Of a stretch of 64,000 nt of DNA, positions 37,501 through 49,804 are shown piece after piece. Origin of the DNA: Isoetes taiwanensis. Its lineage: Eukaryota > Streptophyta > Lycopodiopsida > Isoetales > Isoetaceae. The stretch spans positions 16,710,891 to 16,774,890 of the forward strand of contig JAJEKV010000027.1 of the NCBI GenBank assembly GCA_021234155.1, in the 5' to 3' direction. The notes beneath the pieces are model-generated. The model was not told the DNA's origin. It searched no databases and was given only the letters and a program-made list of their open reading frames with translations. The stretch's first letter is position 1; every line of letters begins with the position of its first letter. Position numbers and translations under genes: made by a program.

Positions 37501-37795
37501 ACAAATGAGTTTTTAGAAATGACCGGACGAGCATATTGAAATGGTTCGGAAGTCCTTCTTAATAGATCTTATAAGAAGACAAGAAGGTCAAAATTCCTCC
37601 AATACCTTGTGAAGTGGAAGCACTTACCGGTGGAAGGCGCTACGTGGGTACTTGAGTCGGATCTTAAAAAGCAGTTACCAGAAGTTTATGGAGCAATGCA
37701 AGGGTCATTTCGTCACCAAAGTAGTCGACATCAGCAACCAAGAAATCGGCTCGAGGCATGTCGATTTGGGTTTGGATTTAAGCATGTGTAGCTAA
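34515..37795 (+). pseudogene. pol: Ty3-type pol with chromodomain integrase, broken
   Basis: Order: protease end ([12 protein letters not shown] near 34565), then RT from about 35000, where RMCIDYRR near 35090 opens the palm. RNase H is at about 35880-36180 ([20 protein letters not shown]). Integrase is at about 36450-37400; LSKMAHFV near 36716 is the usual start of its core. The C terminus at 37600-37790 reads VKWKHLPVEGATWVLESDLK, a chromodomain, the module that reads methylated histone tails. More than ten frame changes occur. Many fall where the better copy at 56110-59605 has CAG or CTG, such as CCAGG read as CCGGGG near 34935. Confidence 0.8.
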
Positions 37796-38623
37796 GGTTA
37801 ATCTCGCATGCGACCTATGCGAGGCATGGGTTGCATCGTTGTTCTGCGATGATGAGACCACCTCACGGTGCTCTCTCTGGGGGAGGGTGTAATGTCAATG
37901 TAGGCATTACCGCGTTTCCGCTTGTTTGAGTGGAAGGTAGATTAGAAGTCTACTGTCCCCACGGAAGTAGGCGACCTCGAAGAAAAGAGGTCATTCGGTA
38001 TGCATTGATAGGAAAAGCACCTTTAGCCCCATATATGCTTTGATAGGAGGAATCTATCCTTCACGCCCCATATCTGGGGAAGGATATCCTCCACGCTGGG
38101 CAACTAGAGGTGTAGGCATGGCGGCATATAGGCATATAGTATTTGTCTCTTGAACCCAGGATGGGAGAAACATAATCTTCCTATCTTAGAAGAGATATGC
38201 CTTGCATCCATATAATTGTATTTAATGGGTGGTTCCCTTACAACCAACCCTTATAATAATAATTAAATATGTACTAACGTGGCGTACATCCTGCTTGAGG
38301 CAACTAGAAGAACCAAGCGGCGAGGAGGGTAGCGCTACAAGAACTCTAGCATAGTTTTGCCATAATGTGTTGTGAGGAAGCATGGAAGTTTTTTAGTTAA
38401 AACCGTAAAGTTATAATTGATGTCAATTTTGTTTTATAGTCGGTATGAAGTAGAGGGCCGGAAGAGCCTCTCACCATAGTACAATTCTGATGAACTATAA
38501 ATATTACGAGGTGATTAATATAATATGGATATGTAAGTGTTGTAATTGCGGGGATATCACGGTACCCAAGGTGGGGAGGCAGCGTGATCTTTGAGGGGCG
38601 ACATCAAGTCAAGGTGGGGAGAA

Positions 38624-40221
38624 TGTGGCGTTCCGGCATAATATCGCCCCAATCACGTATATATTCTTGCCCGTCCTGCATTACATGTCACAAGTGACAT
38701 GTACTTGAGAAATGAGACAACGTTGCACCTAGGAGCTAAAGGTTGCACCTAGGGGCAACCTTGGATGTTGGGTATGTAATTAAACATACACAACAAAAGG
38801 TTCCTTGTTCATCCATTTCCAAATGGCTTAAAGCCATTTGCCCATGTGGATGCCCTAACCTAGATAGGGTCTATATAAGGGGCTAAAACCCTAGACCCTA
38901 GCTCTCCTTTCACTTTGCCAATTAGGGTTTTCTAGAGCTTCCTTTCCTCTTTAGCATTTTAGGGCTTTCACAGGCCAATTCGGCCGGGGGTAAAGCTTCA
39001 ATCGCGTTACCGAACTCAGAAAAGTCGGTTGCTGTGAGTTCTTGAGTAGCGATTGTCTTGGCAAGATCAAAAGCATGGGCCTTAGAGGATCGGGGAGCAA
39101 GCCAAGGGGCAGTATCTAGTTGTTACGTTGTGCAAAACCGTCTTTAGGCATGGCAATATGCGGTTTAGTATGTTAGATCATCTGCGGAAGTCTTGTAGAT
39201 CCCTAGATGCGAGACTCCCTAACGAATGAACCTAACATTGGATGTTAAGTAGATAGATTGATATGATTCTCTATCTACGTTACGTGATATTGCATGTATT
39301 CCACTCTGTGATCTCCTTGTTGTGGGAAGGGGGTAGAGACCTAAAAGGCTGCGTGAAGATGCTCCTAGCATAGCACCTTAGTTCCCACATAATTCGGCCC
39401 GGTGCACCTGAGGGCCCACATTTGTGGGTGGAGGGGCAAGGCCGGTTGATAAGGGAGGAACTTGTCTCATCGTGGTTGACCCCTCGGTAGTAAAGCCTAT
39501 CGGGGGTCTTTCTTTGGCTAGGCTTAATGGCTTGTCCTTTAGCGTGTGGGCAAGGCATGAGCTCGACACTTCGTGGGGTGGTGGATATGACCTTCCGGTG
39601 AGTTCAAGTCGAAATAAGGCGGTGGCCCTCTAAGCGCTTCGCGATGAGCATGGATACCTCTGGAGGAGAGGCAGCTCTCTTCACGCCTCATCTCGAGGGG
39701 TTGGGGAGATGCAACCCGGCCCGGTAAAGTAGCCCTCTCGGCTATTCACGGCGAGGCCTACGGCCCAAGTCCCAACACTTTTCGACCTACTGCGCAAAAG
39801 TGTGTGCGGGAGGCCGGATGGAGTGGACTACCTAAGCCATGTTCTATACCCGGCCAAATCCATTGCCATGAATGCATGCGCAATGAACCTTTGGAGGCCT
39901 AGCCGTCGGTCATCCCCTGAGTCAGAGCCACGGGTGGGATCTCTCCTTTGTATTATTGTTATGAAGGTATTCGCGACTCTGTGATGTTGCTATTGTTATG
40001 GTGATTGTGTTGTATATTATTGGTTGTGCTCCGCGTTTGTTTGTTACGCTTCGCGGATAGGTCGATCCGATGGAAGGCGGATGAATGACACATCCACTCT
40101 TCCCTTGTCGGCTCTGCCCCATGGGAGTGGAGCGGTGGATAACCCTGTCGGCCCGCCTGCGGGGGAATGCTCCTCGCCGAATGCGATCGCGGGCATCGTA
40201 TAAGGAAATAGGGGCGTCACA
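38624..40221 (+). repeat. 3' LTR of the plus-strand chromovirus
   Basis: Preceded by a purine tract (AAGGTGGGGAGAA). It starts TGTGGCG and ends CGTCACA, an imperfect 7-base inverted repeat. The same start and end (TGTGACG / CGTCACA) bound the LTR at 53766-55338, which is also similar inside. Length is 1598 bases. Base use is GC-rich toward the 3' end. Confidence 0.8.
38872..38878 (+). promoter_or_regulatory. LTR TATA box
   Basis: TATATAA in GGGTCTATATAAGGGGC, about 250 bases into the LTR and followed by AAAACCCTAG-type sequence often found near plant starts. It probably drives the element's genomic RNA. Confidence 0.55.
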
Positions 40222-41668
40222 ATGCTCGATTCCTCGAAACCGAGGGTGCCTTCTAAGCACCAATCAGCCCATAGGTGTCTTTGGCATCCACCATATTTCC
40301 TCATTCTACACTTCTGCGGGATCTCCTCTTACATAGCTCTGCAAAAGCGTTCAATGGCCCTATGAGAGTCATTCTAAAGCGCCAAGTCTTCTTGCTTGCC
40401 TTTGCAAATGCAAATCGGTCCACGGAAATAGCCGTCGGCCCTTGAAATCTGCTCTGGAAATGGAAAAATAGCTCTACATAACAGTGAGACATAGAACGAG
40501 AGAAGGCAAAAACGAACATGGATGGAATTTAAGCCATAGCGATGGTTCACGCGTCGTGAACCAGTGGACCTCGAGGTTCCGTGAGAAACCGCTGGCGCGC
40601 ATTCTTTGCCCCGCCGGCGAGTGGCAGCCGGCCCGCCGGTTTCCGCCGGAAACCCCTCGTTACCCATGGGTTCCCTAGCACTTGGTGGCGCTTACATCTC
40701 ATACACAAGAACTTCCCACGTTTCTTATCCGTCTTTGTTTCTTTGTTTCTTACCACGTTTACTGTTTCTCTTAAAGAAAGGTCTGGAAGAACGACACGGA
40801 TCTAGGCATGGCGTTCGGATCTAGGACTTTTGGATTGGATCAATTCGGAACCACCGCAATCACGGAAAAAAAGCGGAAAGAATGATCAAGCTAGGAGATT
40901 GGGCGGGTGATTGAAGGGGCGATTAGGGCTACAAACAACTTGGAAAGGGGCTAGAAACGGGGCAAATCGGCCCTATAGTGGGCGAATTTGGCCGATTTAT
41001 CTTGAGCTAGGGTTGGACTCACGGGGAGATAGGGCGGATTGAAGCAGCGGCTGGCCAACAATTCTTGATACGAGGAAGGAGTCTAGAACAATTCTGGCTG
41101 TTTCAAAACGCCCTTTTCTCTCCGCGTTCTTCCCATTCTCACCTTTCGCGAGGCGAGCAATCTTCCTTCTCACATTTTTCGGTGGCCCGAAAGAGCATTT
41201 GTAGCCTATTTGCACTTTTGTCCCTGTTCCTTAAGATTTACTGCAAAATGGGAACCAGAAAGAAGCGACTTTGAAGCCTTTTCTTTGGGTTTTGCAATCT
41301 AATGCCAAATCCCTTGTTTTGCTTGCATTGCTTTGTTAAGCTTACAATGCTCTTCTTTAAAATCCGAGTGCAACTCGAGATCGTCGTAGTAGGCCATAGC
41401 GAGAGGATATTAGAGCTTCCTAGCATGCAAAATCTGGAAGAACGGAATTTCCCCAAACGCCGAAACTTACGTTGGATAGCTGGCGGATTTAGGGGTTCAG
41501 CGGCGGCGCGAGGCGGCGCCGCCTGCCAGTTTACGGCCGGAAACCCTCAATCCGCCGGTTATCTAGCACCTTTCGGGCGTCCTGTTTTCCTTTTAGGTGG
41601 AATAATATTCGTGTCATCCATCTGGAGACATAGAGCCATCGGACTTTGAGCAGCTAAATAGTATACTC
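40222..41668. other. Spacer with GC-rich inverted repeats
   Basis: Between the LTR end and the RUS gene. An inverted repeat at 41482-41556 has arms GGCGGATTTAGGGGTT and GGAAACCCTCAATCCGCC around a GGCGGCGCC-type core. A similar GC-rich block with CCGCCGG motifs is at 40560-40680, and both blocks are followed by TAGCAC. No H3-like gene is found here, although the position after an LTR would allow one. Confidence 0.45.
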
Positions 41669-44600
41669 ATGGGTTCGGTCACCATAGCCGAGGAGCTCAG
41701 AGTAGGCCGAACAGGAACCTTGGTGAGTGCAGCATTAGTATCTGGCGACTCCGGAATCTATCTTGTCAGGTAATTCAGAATTGTCTGTTTCCACCCCTGC
41801 ATTTCTTTTTTTCTTGACTATTAAACGTCATTCTGGAGATCAGTAAAGGGGACCTTATCTTTTTCGCTATGGTCGAAAGTGGTTTCCTTTTTCTACCCGA
41901 GGTTAGTATGCAAGGAACACTCGGGCATTTTAATGCATGTTGCCACGTCCAACCTCATATTTCTGCATTTCATTCAGTGGATATTCTTTTCTACAAGCAG
42001 AGTGTTTCTCTTATAATCGCGTAAATTAATTCACAGGAAGAATCTCATCCAGTAGGCTGGTGTTCTTTCAGTTCTTTTCAATCAAGTTCTCTGTATTTTC
42101 CATATTCCAGTACGAGACAACAACACTGTTCTTGCCACTTTCTTTGCCAAGCCCTAACAAAGCAGCTCTGTCATCAAGGAAAGACCTAAGAAAGCACCAT
42201 GACAAATCCAGAAAAACGATGCCTGCTATCTCATTTGAAGTTCCCAACTCCCATTGTGGAAATGGCGCGTTCAGAAGCTTTCTCAAGGCTCTGGGATGCT
42301 GTTGTCTCTCTATTTGTCTGTGCTAGTACTTTCAGCAATATTGGGATTGTCTTTGATGACTTTACCTCTGATTTCTATGATCACAAAGTTCGATTTCAGC
42401 TGCACCAGCCTTAATGACACGCTGCCCAATTGGTGAGAGATTTGGAAAATTCTGGAGAATAATTCACCCTGTTGGTTCCAGAATGCTTCATCTTTAACAA
42501 GATGGTGTTGAATATTATATTAATCGATGGAGAAAATGCATTCATACTACTATATGACACATTAATTTCGTTCATTCGTTTGTTTGTCACCTCGTCCTAG
42601 CTTTAATTTTTCAGTTCTCCACCAGGGTTATCCCAACAGTGTAACTCCAGATTATTTATCATTCCAATTTTGGGATACCATGCAAGTAAGTTAAAGCTAT
42701 CTTTGCAATGAAACAAAGTGATGATAGTTAAATGTTAAATTAGTATTCTTAAAATGCAGGGTCTTTCAACCTACATCAGGAGCATGCTTTCTACTCAGGC
42801 ATGACATAGCAGCTCTATAGTTAGATAACTTTGAATCACTGATTACTTTGGAGCTAATTGTCGGGGCTTGACTGTAGGCTCTTTTTAGTTGGAATTGGTG
42901 TTGGCGAGGCTACGCCCGCGCTGTTGGACTACATTTCAGGTTTGTTATTATATGGTTTTTTTTTTTGGTCGTCAATATAATTGACTAATATTTATCCTCC
43001 AGTGGTTCTTACGTGACTTTACGGGCATGCTGGGAGGAATATGCTTTACATTATATCAGGTATGTCCATTTTGTTCGATAACATGAGTGACATGAGTATT
43101 GTTTTAGTTTCTCTTTGCATCCCCAAGTTATTTTCCTGACAAAGTACCTTGGGTGATTTAGGGGTCTAATCTGGACAATCAGGCAAAACAATGGCGTCTA
43201 ACAGCTGATTTTTTAAATGATATAGGTGACTACCTGCTTATGCTGCACTTGGTTCCTCATATGTTGTTTACCATCCTGAAGTAACGGATGGTCTCTTTAT
43301 TAGGAATGCTCATGGACCTTATCTCTCCATTATTTCCTGGCGCTTTTATTGCACTTCTCTGCATTGGCAGTATGGCAAGAGCTATTAGTATGTACTTTCA
43401 TTGATTTGCTCCAATATTTCACTATGATGCAAGAGAATAGTCTTAAGAAAATAAAGCATGCTAAGTTCTGACTTGCTGTGATTTAGCTGGAGTAGCAAGT
43501 GGTGCCACAAGGGCTGCATTAACACAACACTTTGCAGTTTGTCAAAATGCTGCTGATGTTGCTGCCAAGGTATCCCGTTCCATTGCAATGATCCAACCGT
43601 CATCTTACTTCTGAGTTATCCAATGGTTTTATATAGGAAGGGAGTCAGGAAACTGCAGCAACCATGTTAGGAATGCTACTAGGAATGCTTTTAGCTCGGC
43701 TAACATCTGGTAATGCAGGGATGATTTGGTTCTTTTTCCTACTATTAACAGCATTCCATATGTATGGTAAGTGTAAAGTTATGCACGTTAATACAGGACA
43801 GATGAGCTGTTTGATTTATCTCTTTGTTCTCAATTACCAGCAAACTATAGGGCAGTAAGGTCCCTGTGCTTGAGTACATTAAATGCAGAGAAATACAAAT
43901 ACTTCTTGAGAATTTTGTTGCAGAAGGAAAGAGTAAGTTCTAATCTGAACACTTATCTCAGATGCACATGTTCTTCCTAGGCCCATTTTTTTGCGTATTG
44001 CTATTACATTTCCCTTAACAAGGTTATAAACAAATGTTTTGATTTTAAAATAACATAAGACTGTCTAGTTTAAGTTGATGAACGATTTGCTCCATTTTAA
44101 TCAACTAGAGGCTAGTTTTGTACTCAGATGTGCAGTTAAGTCTTTCTAATGTTTAATTGTCCAGTTCACACTTCTCTCCTTCTTAATACATAAGATGCGT
44201 AATAGGTTACAGCTGTTTGCTAGAATGCTTCCATTAGGTTGCCAGAAAATGGAAGCTGCGAAACTTTTATTTTAATTTCGAAGACATACTGACTAATTTT
44301 TCGAGCCTAGCATGTATTTCTGTAAGAGCTTTCTAAATAAATTGAGATTTGCAGTTCTTACCCCCAAAGAAGTTTCTACTTTGGAAAGTATTCTGCCACA
44401 ATTCCTTGGCAGTAAAAATTCAGAAGTGCATCAAGGAAAGACATTGTTTTTGGTGCCAAACTCACGTCACTTTGCTTAAACAAAGGGTAAGACAGTAAAT
44501 TGTTTGTTAGTAGTTTGTTGAGCATACTTCATATATTGGACTGTCATTTGATGTTAGGTGGGAGTCACTTCCATCATTGATGAAGAAATTTAGTAAAGGT

Positions 44601-45046
44601 AATGGGTTTTGCATATTGTTTTTACTTAACTAACCTCCTTGTTTATGGTGAACTAATGCATTAATTATGTGTGCTAATTATTGCAGAGCACTATCTTATG
44701 GCACGCCATAATAAAGTAGTCAAGTTGTTCTTCATAGCAATGCCGAGTCAAAACATTATCTTAAATGCATATATTCATGCTTTGCTGGTTGTGAACCAAG
44801 CTTGGAAAAATGCAGAAGCGGAGGGTTTTCCTGGATGAGCAAATTTTTATCCAACATTTTTGGCTTCTGTAAGTTTACACATGATGGTATTGATTGTATT
44901 CTTAGCCATTAACCATAGTGTGTACTCTACTAATCTTTATTTTTTTGCAGCTGAAAACAGCAGGCTGGTCAACAGAAAAAGTTTTAGTCTCTCCTTTGGA
45001 ATGGCGAGCCACTTGGTCCTCTGATGCAAATGATAAACTCAACTGA
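41669..45046 (+). CDS. ROOT UV-B SENSITIVE family protein (DUF647)
   Basis: RUS proteins act in plant UV-B and auxin-related seedling development and hold the DUF647 domain. Exons that fit in phase: 42626-42685 (GYPNSVTPDYLSFQFWDTMQ), 42760-42798, 42878-42939, 43003-43059 (WFLRDFTGMLGGICF), 43162-43225, 43304-43387 (MDLISPLFPGAF), 43487-43569 (GATRAALTQHFA), 43637-43766 (EGSQETAATMLGMLLGMLLA), 43841-43932, about 44355-44490, 44561-44603, about 44687-44870 and 44951-45046 with TGA. The intron after 42798 has a GC donor. The start at 41669 (MGSVTIAEELRV) and exons before 42626 are uncertain. Exon 42878 is one base short; a stop lies near 44478. Which RUS member it is cannot be said. Confidence 0.85.
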
Positions 45047-45439
45047 GTAATTTTTTGAAAACCGTTGATGGTTTCATTAGCTGCAATTATTGTTTCTCTA
45101 GGCAAAGCCCTTTGATTGATGTGTTTTGGCATAATTTTTTTGTGCCTATAATCGAAAAAAATTGGAAGAATTGCCGCCATCATGTCAATGCGACGAATCT
45201 GGCAACGTGCCTCTTTTATGCCTTGAAAACAATGTACTCATTCATTTGGCAATGCTGTAGTGCCCCTCTTGAACCCATCCTTCAGTTCTTGGGTCCTTGA
45301 ATTAAAGTCTTCATAGCATAAACTCTTGAGAAAATGCAACCAGCGAGGGGCATGCAAGATTGGTCTTGAATGATTAATAATATTACGGCTGCTTTTGAAG
45401 ACATACGGCTGCTTTTGAAGACATACGTTGGGCAAGAAA

Positions 45440-47090
45440 AACACGTCAAAAGGTGCTTTATCTAAAGTTAAAGTTTAACTTTAAAAAGGCATACGACAGT
45501 TCACTGGTGCTTTTTGGAAAAAATGTTGCTTGCTTTGTTGAAATCGTCGCGTCTGTGTTAGTTTTTGGAGAGACTTCCCCAATTTTTTACGTAAGTAGGG
45601 GCATTAGACAAGGATGCCCCATTGTGCCTTTCCTCTTTGACATTGTTGCAGAAGGACTATATTGACAACAATGGAAGATAGGGTTATAAGAGGGCTTGCC
45701 GGATATGGGATGGGTGCAACAAATTTGTAACCAATATCGCAGATGATACCTTTTTGTTTTTAGAAGCATCAATGCGAAGCAATTTATGGACTCTTTCTCT
45801 ATACCATCCAGTTTTCTCAATTAGAGCAACCGTCGCGACCATCGGCCATTAGATGAGCCTCTTAGGCTCATGTTCTGCAGCTTTGGGACCGTGGTGCTGT
45901 TGAGTCTTCTTCAAAGTTGCTTTCGATGTTCCAATCGGGTGTGCATCTCATCCTCGAATATATATGGGATGAGATCTTGCTTAGCTTGGGCAGACATTTG
46001 AGATGGCGGAAAGGATTGTAGTAGTTAAGTTAGTTCTAAGCAATACTCACATTTCCATGGTGGGAAGGATTGCAGCAGCTAAGTCAGTGCTAAGTAGTAC
46101 TCAAGTACTCAGATTTATGATGCATCGATGTTATTGGCCCCTGAATCAAAGCTAGCAGAGTTATAAAAAATAGTGCGAAATTTTGTGTGGGATGGAAATG
46201 AGAAAGGGGCAAATGTCAAAGTAGCTTGGGGGAAATGTCTGAGATCCAAATCACATGGTCGACTAGAAATGCTTGACTTTAAGTTGCACAGTAAGATCTT
46301 AGTTTGCAAGTTCATGTGGGAATTCTTCAACAGGACTCAAAGTCTCCGGGCCTTAAGCTTCTAAAACAATCACTAATTTATTGTACATCGTGCGGAAAGC
46401 CTTCTCATAAAGCAAATCTGCCCCGAACCCTTTTTTATAAATTGAGACCTTACGTAGGAGCCTCGCCATTTCTTAGAGGAGTGTTAAAAGCTTGGGAGAC
46501 AGTTAAAGTTCTATGGGTGCGGACCTAAAAATTGTACCTGCATTATGCGTTGCACGTGTGGTGGTTGCAAGTGGAAACTAACAGAGGCCGCATGCCACTT
46601 TTCTCGGTGGTGAATAAAAGAACTCAAAGCAGATAGATTGTGGCAGCTATCTCTTGCATTAGGGATTGGTATCGAAGTGATGTATAACGCTCATGGAATT
46701 CATTTCAAAGCGAGTTTAAATTGAAAGTGAGGAACAAACGAGTCTGGAAAATAGTACTAAACAATATACCCTTTTTGCCTTTCCACAGGTAGGTGCTTTT
46801 TGCATACCCCATGAAAATCTTGATAAAAAACATTTTGTCTCAAAGGCAGACAAGTTTTTGCATGTGAACGAAAGGATAAACCTCCCTTCTCAATGGGAGG
46901 TAATATTAGAAGATGGCCAAGTCACTCAAGTATGGAAAGGGGTCTGGAAGAGCCACTTGCCACCAAAGGTATCCACACTCCTTTGGCAATTTTTTCATAG
47001 AGCAATCAAGGTCAACGTAATCGTGAGCAAGTTCAACCGTGATGCCTCACCGAGGTGCCCAATGTGCAGGCAGGAGGTATAGACAATTGA
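45440..47090 (+). pseudogene. L1-like LINE ORF2 remnant
   Basis: Fragments of a non-LTR reverse transcriptase in order: LKFNFKKAYDS and SRGIRQGCPIVPFLFDIVAE (about 45460-45660), then the region after the palm (RNFVWDGNEKGANVKVAWGK near 46175). A zinc-binding reverse-transcriptase tail follows (46930-47080: VWKSHLPPKVSTLLW, then CPMC). The YADD box is lost. Stops and frame changes are frequent, so this is an old copy. The 5' half and ORF1 are missing. A 20-base doublet (ACGGCTGCTTTTGAAGACAT at 45385 and 45405) lies at its left edge. Confidence 0.75.
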
Positions 47091-47562
47091 ATATTGAGAC
47101 TTCTCTGTTAGGAATGTGTCCATCATCATGGCAAATTGAACAAAGAGTTGCCTTGAATATATGCAAAGGATGGCTTGTATGGCTAATATGAAAGAGGCAG
47201 AGAAAATTTGTGCTCTCCCAAGAATATTTCCACCATAATAGTCTATGGCCGTCTTTGAAACAAAAGGTCTGCCAATATCCTGTAGGGTTTGAGGAGGAGG
47301 AGTGGGCTTCCCAAGCTCACGACTCTCTCTTATCACTCTTGTAAAAGTTCCAACTTCATAGCTAAGTGGTTATCCCTACATAAACAATCAAGTTTTTTAA
47401 TCGATCCTACGGTGCATGTTCAAGTTTGTGCATCTTCCACTTTTCTAAGGGTTTATGAAAACTCTTCCTTGGATTTCTTTAGATTTTATGATATTCCTTT
47501 AGATTCTAGCAAAAAATTACTATTTTTAGGGATTTTTCAGAAGTTAGAGCGACTTCTATTTT
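47091..47562. other. Spacer, probably LINE 3' flank
   Basis: No further domain after the zinc-binding tail; AT-rich. It leads into the repeat array at 47563. Confidence 0.3.
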
Positions 47563-48180
47563 AGGTTGAGGTGTTTGTTCATGCTTGTTGACTAGTCAAA
47601 GCTCATTCTAGAACTCCATTAAATTCTCTTAGATTTTGTGATTAATTCCCTTAGATTCCCATAGATTCAATGAACCTACCCTTAGATTCTCTAGGATCAC
47701 CTTACATTCCATTAGATTATATGAGATTCCCTAAGATTCCCATAGGTTTTACGAGGTTCCTTGGATTTTATGAAGATCCCCTTACATCCTATTAGATTTT
47801 CCTATATTCTCAAATATTTTATAAAGACTTGCTTAGATTCCACCCAAAAGTTACTATTTTTATGTACCTTTTAACATTTACTATTCTTAGCAATTTCTAT
47901 TTTAGGTTGAGGTGTTTATCCATGCTAGTTGACTAGTCAAAACTCATCTAGAACTTTCTAAAATAATCCCTTAGATTTTATGACATTCCATTAGATTCTA
48001 GCAAAAAGTTACTATTTTAGAAACTTTTCAAAATTTACTATTCCATTTTAGGTTGAAGTGCTTATCTATGCTAGTTGACCAGTCAAAGCTCATTCTAAAA
48101 CTTTCTAAAACATTCTAGAACTTTTAGAACATACTAGAATAGTTCAGGACACTCTAGAACTGTCTAGCACATCTTAGCGC
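47563..48180. repeat. AT-rich diverged repeat array
   Basis: The block AGGTTGAGGTG, followed by a GTTGACTAGTCAAA palindrome, recurs at 47563, 47904 and 48050. Between these lie many short units built on TTAGATTC/CATTAGATT. From 48090 on, CTAGAAC-type units recur. It is satellite-like and has no coding content. Confidence 0.7.
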
Positions 48181-48239
48181 TTTCTAGAAAACTGTAGCCT
48201 TAAGGATATTAAAAAAAGAATATATATAATATGATCGAT

Positions 48240-48335
48240 GTCTACCCCTTAGTGGTTGGCATGTGGGGTTTGGAGGGGTTCAACCCTACGGGGCAGGAGT
48301 TTGATTCCCACTTCTGTGGGAATTTTTTTAAGATG
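48240..48335 (+). mobile_element. tRNA-like SINE fragment (probable)
   Basis: CTTAGTGGTTGGCATGTGGG resembles a polymerase III A box region. GGAGTTTGATTCCC, about 30 bases later, resembles a B box. A short hairpin (TCCCACTTCTGTGGGA) and a T7 run follow, the normal polymerase III stop. It does not fold as a proper tRNA, so a tRNA-derived SINE head is the likelier reading. Confidence 0.35.
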
Positions 48336-48760
48336 AGGACGAAATGATCTAGAAATTAGCCTAGAATAGTCTAGAAGAGCTAAATGGTCATGATCTGATG
48401 ATTTGGAGGATATATATAAGTCAGATATGTTGTGTCGATATATGACATCAAGTAATTGATGATGTATTATATCGATATATGTTGTGGAGATATATGATAT
48501 CACTTGATGTATGTAATCGAACGTTTTTTCTTTGCTTTTACTCCAGCAATATGGTGTATACACTATGATGTATATCAGGGAAAAATCTATGATAAAATTT
48601 TCTAAATTGAATTGAATTGGTTTTCAACGTCCTCAGAGACCAATTGGTCTATGGGACACAATACAATGAGTAGCAATAAATGCCAAATAGGAGATGCCAA
48701 ATACTCTTATATCCAAAATGGTAAAATAGACGATTGGCTAAGATATATGACGTGACGCAT

Positions 48761-49661
48761 CTAAGTTTTAGCTAAACTTTTTATTGCCCTTACAAGCTTG
48801 CGGATCTCATCGTTCAAGCCTTCAATATAGCCTTCCACCGCATGCTTTTCACTCAACTTTGGCACATAAAGCCTTAGTCTCATGAATTCCTCCGTGTATT
48901 TCTGGACTGATTTGTTGCCCTGTTGCAGCCTATAGAACTGCTGCATCATGTTGCACTTATGTTCTCTTGGTACATAATGATGTTTGAATGCCTTGGCGAA
49001 CTTTACGAACTTACAAACTGTCCTGCTTTCGACCCATGTGCTTTGGCATACCCCTTCCACCAAATTCTAGCTGCACCCTTGAGATTTCTTTGTTGCTACC
49101 ACTTGCCTTTGTCTTTATCTTTCATGCCATAGGCGTTGCCATACTCACTCATCTCATCCAGCCACGCCTCTGCTTCCATTCGGATCACGTTTTCTCTCAA
49201 ACTGCTCTAACTACGGCTTTCCACACATTACTAAAGGCGGAGTCAACTTTCTTCGATAATCGATCGTGATCTCGTCCTCCACGGTTTGGATCTGCCCGGC
49301 GACCTCGTGCCTCTTCTTCTTGCTCTTAGATCTTGAAGTGCGTATCAGAGCTGGAGCTTGAGGATCCCGCTGGAGATCTTCTCCCTCTGCTTCTCTTCCT
49401 TTTGCCTTTGTTCGGCCCGGTGGCGTTTCCGGCAAGGGCACATTACAGTCTGTCCTCCTATTGCTGCTGCCCGCTAGCAATGCCCTTATGTCGTGGATGT
49501 CGGATCTGATTTGGGATAGCTCCTCCTCGGTTATTCTGCTTGGTCTGAGGCGCAAATTCCTCATTTGGAGCGCCTTGGCCGAGGATGCGTTGTTGTTCTC
49601 GGCGCACTGTGTTCATCAAGGTTTCTAGGTACTCTAGCTTTGCATGCACATTAGAGTACAT
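48761..49661 (-). CDS. gag: Retrotransposon Gag, C-terminally truncated
   Basis: Capsid protein that packages element RNA. The start at 49661 (MYSNVHAKLEYLETLM) opens a charged N-terminal part with coiled-coil character. After frame changes near 49460 and 49210 comes the Gag core: KFVKFAKAFKHHYVPREHKC near 49000, then QGNKSVQKYTEEFMRLRLYV, the typical Gag signature of Ty3 elements. It ends at 48761 without zinc knuckle; the sequence left of this is unrelated. The accessory gene ends about 145 bases before the start. The copy at 59606-61020 is longer but more broken. Confidence 0.75.
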
Positions 49662-49804
49662 TGATCATTAGTTCTTGTTTTGTGTGTTACATTGTTTTAC
49701 TTGCTTATACAATTTGAGGGAGCAATTATATACAAAAGAGATATATATTATATTCATATATAATAAGCTTTTACATGCAAATTAATAGACTTTTACTCTT
49801 GAAA

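Larger units (their letters stand above)
34515..40221 (+). mobile_element. 5'-truncated Ty3-type chromovirus, copy on plus strand
   Basis: Begins abruptly inside protease at about 34515, where it matches the minus-strand copy near 59420. It runs through RT, RNase H, integrase and chromodomain to a 3' LTR ending at 40221. The 5' LTR, accessory genes and gag are missing. A 740-base untranslated stretch (37888-38623), also present behind the chromodomain at 55350-56090, separates pol from the LTR. Truncation at the 5' side with an intact 3' LTR could come from recombination or from a nested break. Confidence 0.85.

Noticed and set aside
40222-41668. H3-like gene after the plus-strand LTR
   Set aside because: Checked both strands for the tail and the histone fold. 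Nothing found; the element ends at 40221.
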